NCBI RefSeq assembly: GCF_009765275.1
Contig: NZ_VOPH01000003.1
Coordinates: 678,201-742,200 of the forward strand
DNA from: Chachezhania sediminis
GTDB taxonomy: Bacteria > Pseudomonadota > Alphaproteobacteria > Rhodobacterales > Rhodobacteraceae
Length of the DNA stretch: 64,000 bases
Direction: 5' to 3'
The translations under genes and the position numbers were made by a program. Below, piece after piece: positions 8,000 to 16,152 of this stretch; the first letter of the stretch is position 1; every line of letters begins with the position of its first letter. The notes below the pieces were generated by a model that had not been told where the DNA came from, did not search any database, and saw only the letters and a program-made list of their open reading frames with translations.

Positions 8000-9012
8000 G
8001 CGGCGGTCCAGTCCCGGCCCAGGATGGCCTCTGCCTCGGCGGCCATTTCGGCCACGATCTTCGCCGCGGGTTCGACCGAGGCGATGCCGCCCAGGCCCTG
8101 ACCGCAGAGCAGCGGCAACTCCTCGAAATCGCCAGTGGCATCGGTCATCGGGACAAGGTTGCCGAAGCGGCGCAGCTCGGTCTCGATCCCGCCCAGGGTC
8201 ATGCGGCCGACCACGGGTTCGCCGCTGTTGTCGGCGGGGACCTCGTCCTCGCGGCCTTCGAATTCGGCCACGACGCGGTTCTTCAGGATGCGCATCGGGT
8301 TGAAATGCGGGTGGTGCCGGCCGAACAGGGGGCTTAGCACCGTATCGGTCCCTTGGGCCGCGCACAGTCGCGCCTTGTAGTCGGCATGGGCGCTGGATTC
8401 CACGCTGGCCACGAAGCGCGACCCGACCCAGACGCCCGCGGCGCCAAGACACAGCGCGGCGGCCAGTCCGCGCCCGTCGCTGACCCCGCCCGAGGCCAGA
8501 ACCGGAACGCCGCCAGCCGCGTCGACCACGGCCGGCACCAGCGCGAAGATCGGCAGGGTGCCATAGTTGTGTCCGCCCGCCTCGGTCCCCTGGGCCACGA
8601 TCACGTCGACGCCGTCATCAGCGGCGATCTTCGCGGCGCCGACCGAGCCCAGCTGCTCCATCACCTTGATGCCCGCGGCATGCAGCCTGTCGATCCAGCC
8701 CTTCGGTGGATGGCCCCAGTGAAAACTGGCGGCGGCGACGGGGTCCGGATCGGCGCAGAGCGCGTCGATATGGGCCTCCTCGGTATAGATCGTGATGAAA
8801 TTGACGTGGAAGGGCCGCGTCGTGCCCTGCCGGACGCCGCCCATCAGCATCTGCATGACCGGAACCGGCATCGGCCCGATGGCGACCGATCCCAGCCCCC
8901 CGGCATCGGACACGGCAATGGCCAGGTCGGGCGTCATGCCGGCAAAGGCCATCCCGGCCTGTACGATCGGCGCACCGAGGCCGAACAGTTCTGTCAGGGG
9001 CGTCACGATCAT
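7996..9012 (-). CDS. Nitronate monooxygenase (NMO) family flavoprotein
   Basis: This 338-residue TIM-barrel FMN enzyme belongs to the NMO/2-nitropropane dioxygenase family. The family signature AQGTEAGGHNYG is present, followed by the phosphate-binding ASGGVSDGRGLAAAL and GAAGVWVGSRF. Characterised members oxidise alkyl nitronates such as propionate 3-nitronate, though some relatives are enoyl reductases. ATG 9012 is chosen because AAGGAG lies 9 bases upstream; a GTG at 9018 would sit only 3 bases from it. It is the first gene of the NMO-amidase-MOSC operon and is divergent from the thiolase-like gene at 9279. Confidence 0.88.
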   Translation of the reverse strand: MIVTPLTELFGLGAPIVQAGMAFAGMTPDLAIAVSDAGGLGSVAIGPMPVPVMQMLMGGVRQGTTRPFHVNFITIYTEEAHIDALCADPDPVAAASFHWGHPPKGWIDRLHAAGIKVMEQLGSVGAAKIAADDGVDVIVAQGTEAGGHNYGTLPIFALVPAVVDAAGGVPVLASGGVSDGRGLAAALCLGAAGVWVGSRFVASVESSAHADYKARLCAAQGTDTVLSPLFGRHHPHFNPMRILKNRVVAEFEGREDEVPADNSGEPVVGRMTLGGIETELRRFGNLVPMTDATGDFEELPLLCGQGLGGIASVEPAAKIVAEMAAEAEAILGRDWTAA

Positions 9013-9278
9013 CTGCACCGGCTCCTTGTCATATTGGACCTGTTGCCGGGCAGTCTAGGGCGGTGGACCGGGACCGGTAATCGGCAATAATGCTGACGGC
9101 CCATCGGCCTTTCGACCGGCGCGGGCAGGTTCCTTGGAAGGTGTGGGCCTCGGAACGAACCGCAAGCGGCGCCCGGCCATCCTGATGCTTGTCAGGTTTT
9201 GGCTGGAGCGACGGTCAAAACCCGTGCTACGAAGGATCCGGGACCGGCGGAACCCCCGCCGAAGGGAGAGGATACAAG

Positions 9279-10430
9279 GTGACGACGCAGGGCAGGATCT
9301 GCATCGCGGGGATCTACGAACACCCGCTGCGCAAGGCGCCGGACATATCGACGGCACAACTTCACGCGGAATGCGCCCTGGGCGCGCTGCAGGACGCCGG
9401 GCTGACATTCGCCGACGTCGATGCCTATTATTGTGCGGGCGATGCGCCGGGCGGCATCACGATGATGGCGAACCATATGGGTCTGAACCTGTCCCAGATC
9501 GACGGGACCGAGGTCGGCGGGTCCTCCTATATCCTGCACCTGGCGCATGCCGCGCAGGCGATCCTGTCGGGCCGCGCCAAGGTCGCGCTGGTGACACTGG
9601 CGGGCCGTCCGAAAAGCGATCCGCTGAAGCCGCCGCCCCCGGGCCCGGCGACGGAATTCGAAGCCGCCTATGGCATCGCCACCCAGAACGCCTATGCCAT
9701 GTGCGCGATGCGGCACATGCACGACTATGGCACGACGTCGGAACAGCTGGCCTGGATCAAGGTCGCGGCGTCCCACCACGCGCAGTGGAACGAACACGCG
9801 ATGCTGCGGGATGTGGTGACGGTCGACGACGTGCTGAACAGCCCGATGATTGCCGACCCCCTGCACCGGATGGACTGTTGCGTCGTGTCCGAAGGGGGCG
9901 GGGCCTTCGTCGTCACCTCGGCCGACATGGCGCGGGATCTGGGCAAGCCGCTGGTCGTGCTGCGGGGCGCGGCGGAAACCAACATGGGACAGGATCATGG
10001 CCGGAACGTGCCCCTGACCCATACCGGCGCCGCGATCACCGGGCCCAAGGCTTTTGCCGAGGCCGGGGTGACGGTCGCCGATATCAAGTACGCCTCGATC
10101 TACGACAGCTTCACCATCACCGTGCTGATGCAGCTGGAGGACCTGGGCTTCTGCGAAAAGGGCAAGGGCGGTGCCTTCGTGGCGGATGGCAACCTGATCT
10201 CGGGCGTGGGCAAACTGCCGTGGAACACCGACGGGGGCGGACTGTGCAACAATCACCCGACCAATCGCGGCGGGCTGACCAAGGTGCTGGAAGCCGTGCG
10301 CCAGTTGCGCGGCGAGGCGCATCCCAAGGTGCAGGTGCCGAACTGCGACCTGGCGCTGGTCCACGGGACCGGCGGTCTTCTGGGTGTGCGCCATGCGGCC
10401 GCCACCGCCATCCTGGAGCGTATCGCATGA
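9279..10430 (+). CDS. Thiolase-superfamily protein (SCP2/Ltp2-like), lacks the nucleophilic Cys
   Basis: This 383-residue protein has the thiolase fold, but the usual nucleophile segment (GGACASG/CSSG) reads EVGGSSYILH at residues 79-88, so no active-site cysteine is present. The C-terminal part keeps GGGLCNNHP (the HP of thiolases) and a YDSFTIT segment typical of SCP-x/Ltp2-like proteins. It is followed with ATGA overlap by a DUF35 zinc-ribbon/OB-fold protein. Ltp2-ChsH2(DUF35) complexes of steroid degradation are retro-aldolases acting on CoA thioesters, and this pair fits that model better than a beta-ketothiolase. GTG 9279 is chosen because an AGGGAGAGG element lies about 10 bases upstream and the conserved N-terminal strand begins just after it. 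A close paralogue lies at 63183-64000. Confidence 0.85.
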   Translation: MTTQGRICIAGIYEHPLRKAPDISTAQLHAECALGALQDAGLTFADVDAYYCAGDAPGGITMMANHMGLNLSQIDGTEVGGSSYILHLAHAAQAILSGRAKVALVTLAGRPKSDPLKPPPPGPATEFEAAYGIATQNAYAMCAMRHMHDYGTTSEQLAWIKVAASHHAQWNEHAMLRDVVTVDDVLNSPMIADPLHRMDCCVVSEGGGAFVVTSADMARDLGKPLVVLRGAAETNMGQDHGRNVPLTHTGAAITGPKAFAEAGVTVADIKYASIYDSFTITVLMQLEDLGFCEKGKGGAFVADGNLISGVGKLPWNTDGGGLCNNHPTNRGGLTKVLEAVRQLRGEAHPKVQVPNCDLALVHGTGGLLGVRHAAATAILERIA

Positions 10431-10810
10431 CCCGGACCCTGCCCGAACCCAAGATCAGCCCCGAACTGGCCGACTTCTGGGCCGCCACACGCGACGGGCG
10501 GCTGCTGGTGCGTGCCTGTCGGTCCTGCGACAGCCCGCACTGGTATCCGCGCACGATCTGCCCGTTCTGCGGCAGCCCTGACACGGAATGGCGCGACCAT
10601 GACGGAACCGGGACCATCGTGACCTATTCCGTCATGCGCCGCGCGCCCGTGCCCTACGTCACGGCCTATGTCGAACTGACCGGCGGCCCGACGCTTCTGA
10701 CCAATGTCATGGATTGCGATCCCGACGCCCTGGCCATCGGCCAGGCCGTCCGCGCGGTGTTCCCGAAGACCGAGGCCGGAGAGGCCTGGGTGATGTTCAC
10801 CCCGGCCTGA
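10427..10810 (+). CDS. DUF35 zinc-ribbon/OB-fold protein, partner of the thiolase-like gene
   Basis: This 127-residue protein has an N-terminal rubredoxin-like zinc ribbon with two Cys pairs (CRSCD and CPFCGS around residues 26-45) followed by an OB-fold (GTGTIVTYSVMRR), the architecture of DUF35/ChsH2-like subunits. These proteins bind acyl-CoA and form obligate complexes with thiolase-superfamily enzymes. The ATG overlaps the stop of the thiolase-like gene (ATGA at 10427-10430), which indicates co-translation and probably a 1:1 complex. A hairpin terminator follows at 10831. Confidence 0.88.
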   Translation: MTRTLPEPKISPELADFWAATRDGRLLVRACRSCDSPHWYPRTICPFCGSPDTEWRDHDGTGTIVTYSVMRRAPVPYVTAYVELTGGPTLLTNVMDCDPDALAIGQAVRAVFPKTEAGEAWVMFTPA

Positions 10811-10830
10811 GATCCGGTCAGGCGACGAAA

Positions 10831-10852
10831 GCAGCCGGTGTAGACCGGCTGC
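10831..10852. terminator. Hairpin between convergent DUF35 and lipoamide dehydrogenase genes
   Basis: GCAGCCGGT at 10831-10839 pairs perfectly with ACCGGCTGC at 10844-10852 across a GTAG loop. It lies between the ends of two convergent operons and probably serves both. Confidence 0.7.
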
Positions 10853-10880
10853 ATCATCTCGACACGTCTTCCGGCCCCTG

Positions 10881-12269
10881 TCAGCCGTGATTGGGCATCG
10901 AGGCCAGGCCCAGTGCCGCCTCCTGCACCGCCTCGCTCAGCGTCGGGTGGGGGTGGATCGTGGCAGCGATGTCCTCGGCCCGCAGGCCGGCCTCGATGGC
11001 CTGGGTGAAGCCCGCGACCAGTTCCGACACGCCCGGCCCCGTCGCCTGTATCCCAAGTACGACATGGTCCGACGCGCGGGCAACGATCCGCACGAAACCT
11101 TCGGTGTCGTCCAGCGTCAGCGCGCGGCCATTCGCCCTGAACGAGAATTCGCGCGTCTCGACGGCGCCCTGCGCCTCGGCCTCGGGCGGGGACAGGCCCA
11201 CGGTTGCGATTTCCGGGTCGGTGAAGCAGACGGCGGGGATCGCGGTCTTGTCCCAGGCGGCGGCATGGCCGGCCACGATATCCGCCACGATCTCGGCCTG
11301 GGCCATGGCGCGGTGGGCCAGCATCGGCCCGGGCGTCACGTCGCCGATGGCAAAGACCCCGCGCATGGAGCTTTGGCAGCGGTCGTCGACCTGGATGAAG
11401 GGGCCGTCCATGCGCAGCTGCAGTTCCTCCAGCCCCAGCCCGAAGGTATTGGGCGCGCGGCCCACGGTGACCAGCACCTTGTCGACCGCCAGCGTGCTGT
11501 CGCCTTCGGCATCGGTCAGGGACAGGGTGCCGGTGGCATCGTCCCATCCGGTGACCCTGGTCCCGGTCTTCAGATCCAGCCCAAGGTCGGACAAGCGGCG
11601 GCGGACGGGCCGTGTCAGCTTGTCGTCGTATTGGGGCAGGATGCCATCCGCGGCCTCGATCAGCGTGACCCTGGCGCCCAGCTTGGCAAAAGCCGTGCCC
11701 AGTTCCAGCCCGATATAGCCGGCGCCGATCACGGCCAGCCGCTCCGGTACATCCTCCAGCGCCAGCGCCGCCGTCGAGTCTAGAATATTGCCGCCGGTCG
11801 GCAGGCCGGGCAGGTCGGCGGGGCGGGATCCGGTTGCGATGACGATGTTGTCGGCGCGCACGACGGTATCGCCGGTGTCGGCCGCGATCTCGACCGTCTT
11901 GCCGTCTAGGAACCGCGCCCGGCCCTGCAGCGTCTTGACCCCGCTGCGTTTCAGCAGGCTCGCGACGCCGCCGCGCAGGTTGGCGGTGACGCCGTCCATC
12001 CAGGCCCGCGTGGCGTTGAAATCCAGCACGGGAGCAGAGACGGAGATGCCGCAGACGCCATCCCCCGCCTGTGCCTGCGCAGTGGCGAATAGGTCGGCCG
12101 CGTGGATCAGGGCCTTCGACGGGATGCAGCCCACGTTCAGGCAGGTGCCGCCCAGCCGGTCCAGTTCGACCAGCATCGTATCGACGCCCAGGCGTGCGGC
12201 GCGGGACGCGCAGACATAGCCGCCGGGGCCGCCGCCGATGACCAGAAGGGATGTGCGAAGCTCAGTCAT
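10881..12269 (-). CDS. lpdA: Dihydrolipoyl dehydrogenase (E3) of the branched-chain 2-oxoacid dehydrogenase
   Basis: This 462-residue flavoprotein reoxidises the dihydrolipoyl groups of E2 with NAD. It has the FAD dinucleotide fold (VIGGGPGGYVCASRAARLG), the redox disulfide GGTCLNVGCIPSK, a second NAD-binding GAGYIGLELG and the C-terminal His-Glu segment HPHPTLSE that completes the active site of the dimer. It is the last gene of the bkd operon, and its start overlaps the end of the E2 gene by 8 bases. It is probably dedicated to the BCKDH complex (an LpdV equivalent), the housekeeping E3 being elsewhere. Confidence 0.95.
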   Translation of the reverse strand: MTELRTSLLVIGGGPGGYVCASRAARLGVDTMLVELDRLGGTCLNVGCIPSKALIHAADLFATAQAQAGDGVCGISVSAPVLDFNATRAWMDGVTANLRGGVASLLKRSGVKTLQGRARFLDGKTVEIAADTGDTVVRADNIVIATGSRPADLPGLPTGGNILDSTAALALEDVPERLAVIGAGYIGLELGTAFAKLGARVTLIEAADGILPQYDDKLTRPVRRRLSDLGLDLKTGTRVTGWDDATGTLSLTDAEGDSTLAVDKVLVTVGRAPNTFGLGLEELQLRMDGPFIQVDDRCQSSMRGVFAIGDVTPGPMLAHRAMAQAEIVADIVAGHAAAWDKTAIPAVCFTDPEIATVGLSPPEAEAQGAVETREFSFRANGRALTLDDTEGFVRIVARASDHVVLGIQATGPGVSELVAGFTQAIEAGLRAEDIAATIHPHPTLSEAVQEAALGLASMPNHG

Positions 12270-13563
12270 CGTGTCCCTCCAGGAACAGCATGGCGGGCAC
12301 CTCGATCAGGCGCTTCATCGTGGCCACGAATTCGGCGGCAACCCAGCCGTCGACGACCCGGTGATCGAAGCTGCAGGACAGGTTCATCATCCGTTTCGGC
12401 ATGAAGGCCATGCCGTTCCAGACCGGGCGGACGACCATCTTGTTGATGCCGACGATCGCGACCTCGGGCCGGTTGATGATCGGCGTGGTGGCCAGGGCGC
12501 CAAGGGGCCCCAGCGAGGTGATGGTGATCGTGGATCCCGTCAGGTCCTTGGGCGAAGCCCGCCGGCTGCGCGCGGCCTCCGACAGGCGCCGGATCTCGGC
12601 CGCCTGCTCCCACAGGCTCATCGCCTCGGCGTGCCGGACGACGGGGACCATAAGGCCTTGGTCGGTCTGGGTCGCGATCCCGGCATGAAGCGCGGCATGG
12701 CGGGTGACGATGCCCGCGTCGTCGTCGAAATGGGCGTTGACCTCGGGGTGGTCCTGCACTGCTTCTGAAAGCGCGCGCAGGATGAAGGGCAGAAGCGTCA
12801 GCTTGCCCCGTTTCTCGCCGTACTGGCGGTTCAGCGCGGCGCGCAGATCTTCCAGCGCCTCGACCTCTACTTCCTCGATGATCGAGAAATGGGGGACGCG
12901 GCGCTTGGCCTCCTGCATCTTCTGGCTGATGGCGCGGCGGACGCCGGTGACCGGAATCTCCTCGGTCGCGGTGCGCTGCACGCGGCCGGGGCCGGCGGCG
13001 GGGATGGCGCCATGGGCCAGGAAATCCTCAAGATCCTCGTGCAGGATCCGACCGGCGGGGCCGGTGCCACGGACACGCCTGAGGTCGATCCCCATCTCGC
13101 GCGCCTTGCCGCGGACCGAGGGCGCCGCCAGCGGCCGCCCGGCCGCGTTCGCGACCATCGCCGCCGGCGCATCCGCCCGGGCAGGGCGGGGGCGGGACGG
13201 CTCGGATTTCGGTTCCGGTTTCGGGTCAGCCTTCGGGCCGGCCTTGGCGGCGGGTTCCGATTCAGGCCTGGGGTCTTCCTTCGGGGCGTCTTCGGCGGGC
13301 TTTTCCGCCACGGGGGCGGCGCTGTCGGTCTCGATCCTGATCAGGTCGCCACCCACGGCCATGACGTCGCCGGGCTTGCCGCCCAGCCATGTCACCCGGC
13401 CGCTGACAGAGGCCGGGATTTCCACCGTCGCCTTGTCGGTCGTGACCTCGCAGATCGGGTCGTCTTCCTGGACGATGTCGCCGACCTTGACCAGCCAGTC
13501 GGCCAGCTCTGCCTCGGCGATGCCTTCGCCGATATCGGGCAGCTTGAAGGTTTGTTCCGCCAT
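12262..13563 (-). CDS. bkdB: Lipoamide acyltransferase (E2) of branched-chain 2-oxoacid dehydrogenase
   Basis: This 433-residue protein has one N-terminal lipoyl domain with the lipoylation lysine in TTDKATVEI (Lys44), a Lys/Pro/Glu-rich flexible linker (about 85-135), a peripheral subunit-binding domain (APSVRGKAREMGIDL, GTGPAGRI) and a C-terminal acyltransferase domain ending with SFDHRVVDG, whose His and Asp are catalytic. It transfers the branched acyl group to CoA. The single lipoyl domain and its place between bkdA2 and the E3 gene fit a BCKDH complex. Only 5 bases separate its ATG from the end of bkdA2. Confidence 0.95.
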   Translation of the reverse strand: MAEQTFKLPDIGEGIAEAELADWLVKVGDIVQEDDPICEVTTDKATVEIPASVSGRVTWLGGKPGDVMAVGGDLIRIETDSAAPVAEKPAEDAPKEDPRPESEPAAKAGPKADPKPEPKSEPSRPRPARADAPAAMVANAAGRPLAAPSVRGKAREMGIDLRRVRGTGPAGRILHEDLEDFLAHGAIPAAGPGRVQRTATEEIPVTGVRRAISQKMQEAKRRVPHFSIIEEVEVEALEDLRAALNRQYGEKRGKLTLLPFILRALSEAVQDHPEVNAHFDDDAGIVTRHAALHAGIATQTDQGLMVPVVRHAEAMSLWEQAAEIRRLSEAARSRRASPKDLTGSTITITSLGPLGALATTPIINRPEVAIVGINKMVVRPVWNGMAFMPKRMMNLSCSFDHRVVDGWVAAEFVATMKRLIEVPAMLFLEGHDD

Positions 13564-13568
13564 GGGCC

Positions 13569-14582
13569 CTACTCCTTCATCACGGTGTCGATGGCCCGGC
13601 GGACGCGGGCGGGGCCGGGGAAGTAATCCCATTCCTGTGCGTGCGGATAGGGTGTGTCCCAGCCCGCCACACGCAGTACCGGCGCTTCCAGGCTGTAGAA
13701 ACAGTCCTGCTGCACCAGCGCCGCGATCTCGGCGCCATAGCCCGAGGTCAGAGTCGCCTCGTGCAGCACGATGCAGCGGCCGGTCCGGTTGACCGAGGCC
13801 GCGATGGTGTCCATGTCCAGCGGCAGCAGGGTGCGTAGGTCGATCACCTCGACATCGACGCCGCTGTCCTCGACCGCCGCCAGCGCCACGTGGACCATGG
13901 TGCCATAGGTGATCAGCGTGGCGTCCGCGCCTTCGCGCACGACGCGGGCCTTGCCCAGCGGGGTTTCATAGCGGCCGGCCTCGACCTCGCCATCCGGATG
14001 CTTGGACCAGGGGACCGAAGGGCGGTCGTGATAGCCGTCGTAAGGCCCGTTATAAAGCCGCTTGGGTTCCAGGAAGATCACCGGGTCCGGGTCGGCGATG
14101 GCGGCCAGCAGCAGCCCCTTGGCGTCGGCCGGGTTCGACGGAACCACCGTCTTCAGACCGGCGACATGGGTAAAGAGCGCCTCGGGGCTCTGGCTGTGAG
14201 TCTGGGCGCCGAAAATGCCCCCACCGGTGGGCATCCGGATCACCAGCGGGCAGGTGAATTCCCCGGCCGACCGGTAGCGCAGGCGCGCGGCTTCGCTGAC
14301 GATCTGGTCATAACCGGGATACATGTAGTCGGCGAACTGGATCTCGACCACCGGCTTCAGGCCATAGGCGGCCATGCCCACTGCGGTGCCGACGATGCCC
14401 AGTTCGCTGATCGGCGTGTCGAAGCAGCGTTCGACGCCGAACTTCTTCTGCAGGCCGGCGGTGCAGCGGAAGACGCCGCCAAAATAGCCGACGTCCTCGC
14501 CCATCACGACGACGGTGTCGTCTTCCTCCATCGCGATCATATGGGCGTCGCGGATGGCCTCGATCATGGTCATGCGGGCCAT
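13569..14582 (-). CDS. bkdA2: 2-oxoisovalerate dehydrogenase E1 beta subunit
   Basis: This 337-residue transketolase-like beta subunit pairs with the alpha subunit to decarboxylate branched-chain 2-oxoacids with thiamine diphosphate. It begins MARMTMIEAIRDA and carries the conserved GEDVGYFGGVFR, DTPISELGIVGTAVG and RMPTGGGIFGAQTHSQSPEA. ATG 14582 starts one base after the bkdA1 stop, so translation is coupled. Confidence 0.95.
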   Translation of the reverse strand: MARMTMIEAIRDAHMIAMEEDDTVVVMGEDVGYFGGVFRCTAGLQKKFGVERCFDTPISELGIVGTAVGMAAYGLKPVVEIQFADYMYPGYDQIVSEAARLRYRSAGEFTCPLVIRMPTGGGIFGAQTHSQSPEALFTHVAGLKTVVPSNPADAKGLLLAAIADPDPVIFLEPKRLYNGPYDGYHDRPSVPWSKHPDGEVEAGRYETPLGKARVVREGADATLITYGTMVHVALAAVEDSGVDVEVIDLRTLLPLDMDTIAASVNRTGRCIVLHEATLTSGYGAEIAALVQQDCFYSLEAPVLRVAGWDTPYPHAQEWDYFPGPARVRRAIDTVMKE

Positions 14583-14583
14583 G

Positions 14584-15816
14584 TCAGTACCCCACTTCGT
14601 GGCGCTGGCGGACAAGATGCGGCGGCATCTCGGCAAAGACGTCTTCGAACATGTCGCGCGGGCTGGGGCGCCGGCCGGAATGCAGCGTGCCGATGGCCTC
14701 GGCCTCTTTCTGGGCGGCGACGACCTCTGCCTTGATCTCGGCCTCGGCCTGGATGTGGCGGTCCTCGGACCAGACGCCCAGCTGGATCAGGTGCGCCTTC
14801 AGCCGCAGGATCGGATCGCCCAGGGGCCAGGCGGCGCCTTCCTCCTTCGGGCGATAGGCCGACGGGTCGTCCGACGTCGAATGTCCTCCCGCGCGGTAGG
14901 TCACGAATTCGATGACCGTGGGTCCAAGGTCCGCGCGTGCCCGCTCCACCGCCCATTCGGCCGCAGCCAGTACGGCAAGATAGTCGTTCCCGTCCACCCG
15001 CAGCGCCGGCAGGCCAAAGCCGTGGCCCCGCGCGGCGAAGGTGCCGGCCCCACCCCGGGCGATGCCCTGGAAGGTGGAAATGGCCCACTGGTTGTTGACG
15101 ATGTTCAGGATCACCGGCGGCTTGTAGGTGGACGCAAAGACCAGCGCGCCGTGGAAATCGCTTTCCGCGGTGGACCCGTCACCGATCCACGCCGCCGACA
15201 GGTGCTTGTCGCCCCGGATCGCGGCCGCCATGGCCCAGCCCACGGCCTGCGGATACTGCGTGGCAAGGTTGCCCGAGATCGAAAAGAACCCGTGTTCCTT
15301 GGAGCTGTAGAAGACCGGAAGCTGCCGGCCCCGGACCGGGTCGCCGTCGTTCGAATAGACCTGGTTCATCATCTTCACCAGCGGGTAACCGGCGGCGATC
15401 AGAAGCCCGGCCTGCCGGTAAGTGGGAAAGTTCATGTCCCCCGGCCGCAGCGCGCGCTGGAAGGCGCAGGAAATCGCCTCCTCTCCCAGGTGCTGCATGT
15501 AGAACGACGTCTTGCCCTGCCGCTGCGCCGTCAGCATCCGCGCGTCGTAGATCCGCAGCTTCAGCATGTCGCGCAGGCCCTGCAGCAGCAGTTCCGGATC
15601 GGCGCCGGTGGCCCAGGGGCCCACGGCCTCGCCTTTCCGGTTCAGGACGCGGATGATGGAAAAGGCCATGTCCCGCATGTCTTCCGGCGCGGTGCCGGGA
15701 TCCGGTCGGTCGACCTCGCCCGCGCGGGGGATGCGCACATCGGAAAAGTCGGGATCGTCGCCGGGCCGGATCGCGGGGGCGGGGACGTGTAGTCGCGGCG
15801 GGCGTTCTTCAGGCAT
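14584..15816 (-). CDS. bkdA1: 2-oxoisovalerate dehydrogenase E1 alpha subunit
   Basis: This 410-residue alpha subunit closely follows Pseudomonas BkdA1, including the long N-terminal extension (RLHVPAPAIRPG, then FSIIRVL) that pyruvate dehydrogenase alpha subunits lack. The thiamine diphosphate motif runs from IGDGSTAESDFHGA to NIVNNQWAIS. The regulatory loop contains YRAGGHSTSDDPS. The start at 15816 overlaps the end of a small upstream ORF by 8 bases, so that ORF belongs to the same transcript. Confidence 0.95.
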   Translation of the reverse strand: MPEERPPRLHVPAPAIRPGDDPDFSDVRIPRAGEVDRPDPGTAPEDMRDMAFSIIRVLNRKGEAVGPWATGADPELLLQGLRDMLKLRIYDARMLTAQRQGKTSFYMQHLGEEAISCAFQRALRPGDMNFPTYRQAGLLIAAGYPLVKMMNQVYSNDGDPVRGRQLPVFYSSKEHGFFSISGNLATQYPQAVGWAMAAAIRGDKHLSAAWIGDGSTAESDFHGALVFASTYKPPVILNIVNNQWAISTFQGIARGGAGTFAARGHGFGLPALRVDGNDYLAVLAAAEWAVERARADLGPTVIEFVTYRAGGHSTSDDPSAYRPKEEGAAWPLGDPILRLKAHLIQLGVWSEDRHIQAEAEIKAEVVAAQKEAEAIGTLHSGRRPSPRDMFEDVFAEMPPHLVRQRHEVGY

Positions 15817-16030
15817 GGTCCGGCTCCGGTCTCAGTTCCAGCAACTGTTCGACCCGCAGGCGGAAGACCTGCGCGGCCGGGCTGGCCGTATCGACCAGCT
15901 GCACGAATAAAAGGAAATCGCCCGTGTCGCGGCGGTCGAAGGACAGTCGGTCCAGGCACAGGTCCAGCCTGCGGGCGATGTCGATGACCCGGGCCAAGGC
16001 ATTGAACGGGTCCTGACAGACATATCGCAT
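15809..16030 (-). CDS. Small ACT-like protein leading the bkd operon
   Basis: This 73-residue protein has a good GGAGA ribosome-binding site just before ATG 16030. Its stop lies inside the start of bkdA1 (8-base overlap), so the two are almost certainly co-translated. The alternation QDPFNALARVIDIARRLDLCLDRLSF...FLLFVQLVD...VFRLRVEQLLELRP resembles the beta-alpha-beta-beta-alpha-beta pattern of ACT domains such as the small acetolactate synthase subunit IlvM, which bind branched-chain amino acids. No enzyme domain is attached. I infer a valine/leucine/isoleucine-sensing accessory subunit or regulator of the BCKDH pathway; the fold assignment is from pattern only. Confidence 0.7.
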   Translation of the reverse strand: MRYVCQDPFNALARVIDIARRLDLCLDRLSFDRRDTGDFLLFVQLVDTASPAAQVFRLRVEQLLELRPEPDHA

Positions 16031-16152
16031 CCGGGGTCTCCTCTCCCCTTCACGGTATGCCGGACAGGTCGGAAAGTTCTTTCGAATTCCAAGGCATCGC
16101 GATAATCTTTGGACGATTCTTCCACACTTTTCCAATTCGGCGGTAGATCCTT
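16031..16152. promoter_or_regulatory. Divergent bkd operon / Lrp-type regulator promoter region
   Basis: These 122 bases separate the bkd operon from a divergent Lrp/AsnC regulator and are noticeably richer in A and T than the surroundings (for example AAAGTTCTTTCGAATTCC near 16072-16092). This is the expected place for Lrp-type binding sites controlling both directions. Confidence 0.45.

Noticed and set aside
13569..14636. Longer N-terminus for the E1 beta subunit
   Set aside because: The extra 18 residues overlap bkdA1 and are not family-like; ATG 14582 directly after the bkdA1 stop is the natural start.
10881..15816. Pyruvate dehydrogenase operon
   Set aside because: The E1 alpha N-terminal extension, split E1 alpha/beta with one-lipoyl E2, and divergent Lrp regulator match branched-chain 2-oxoacid dehydrogenase rather than PDH.
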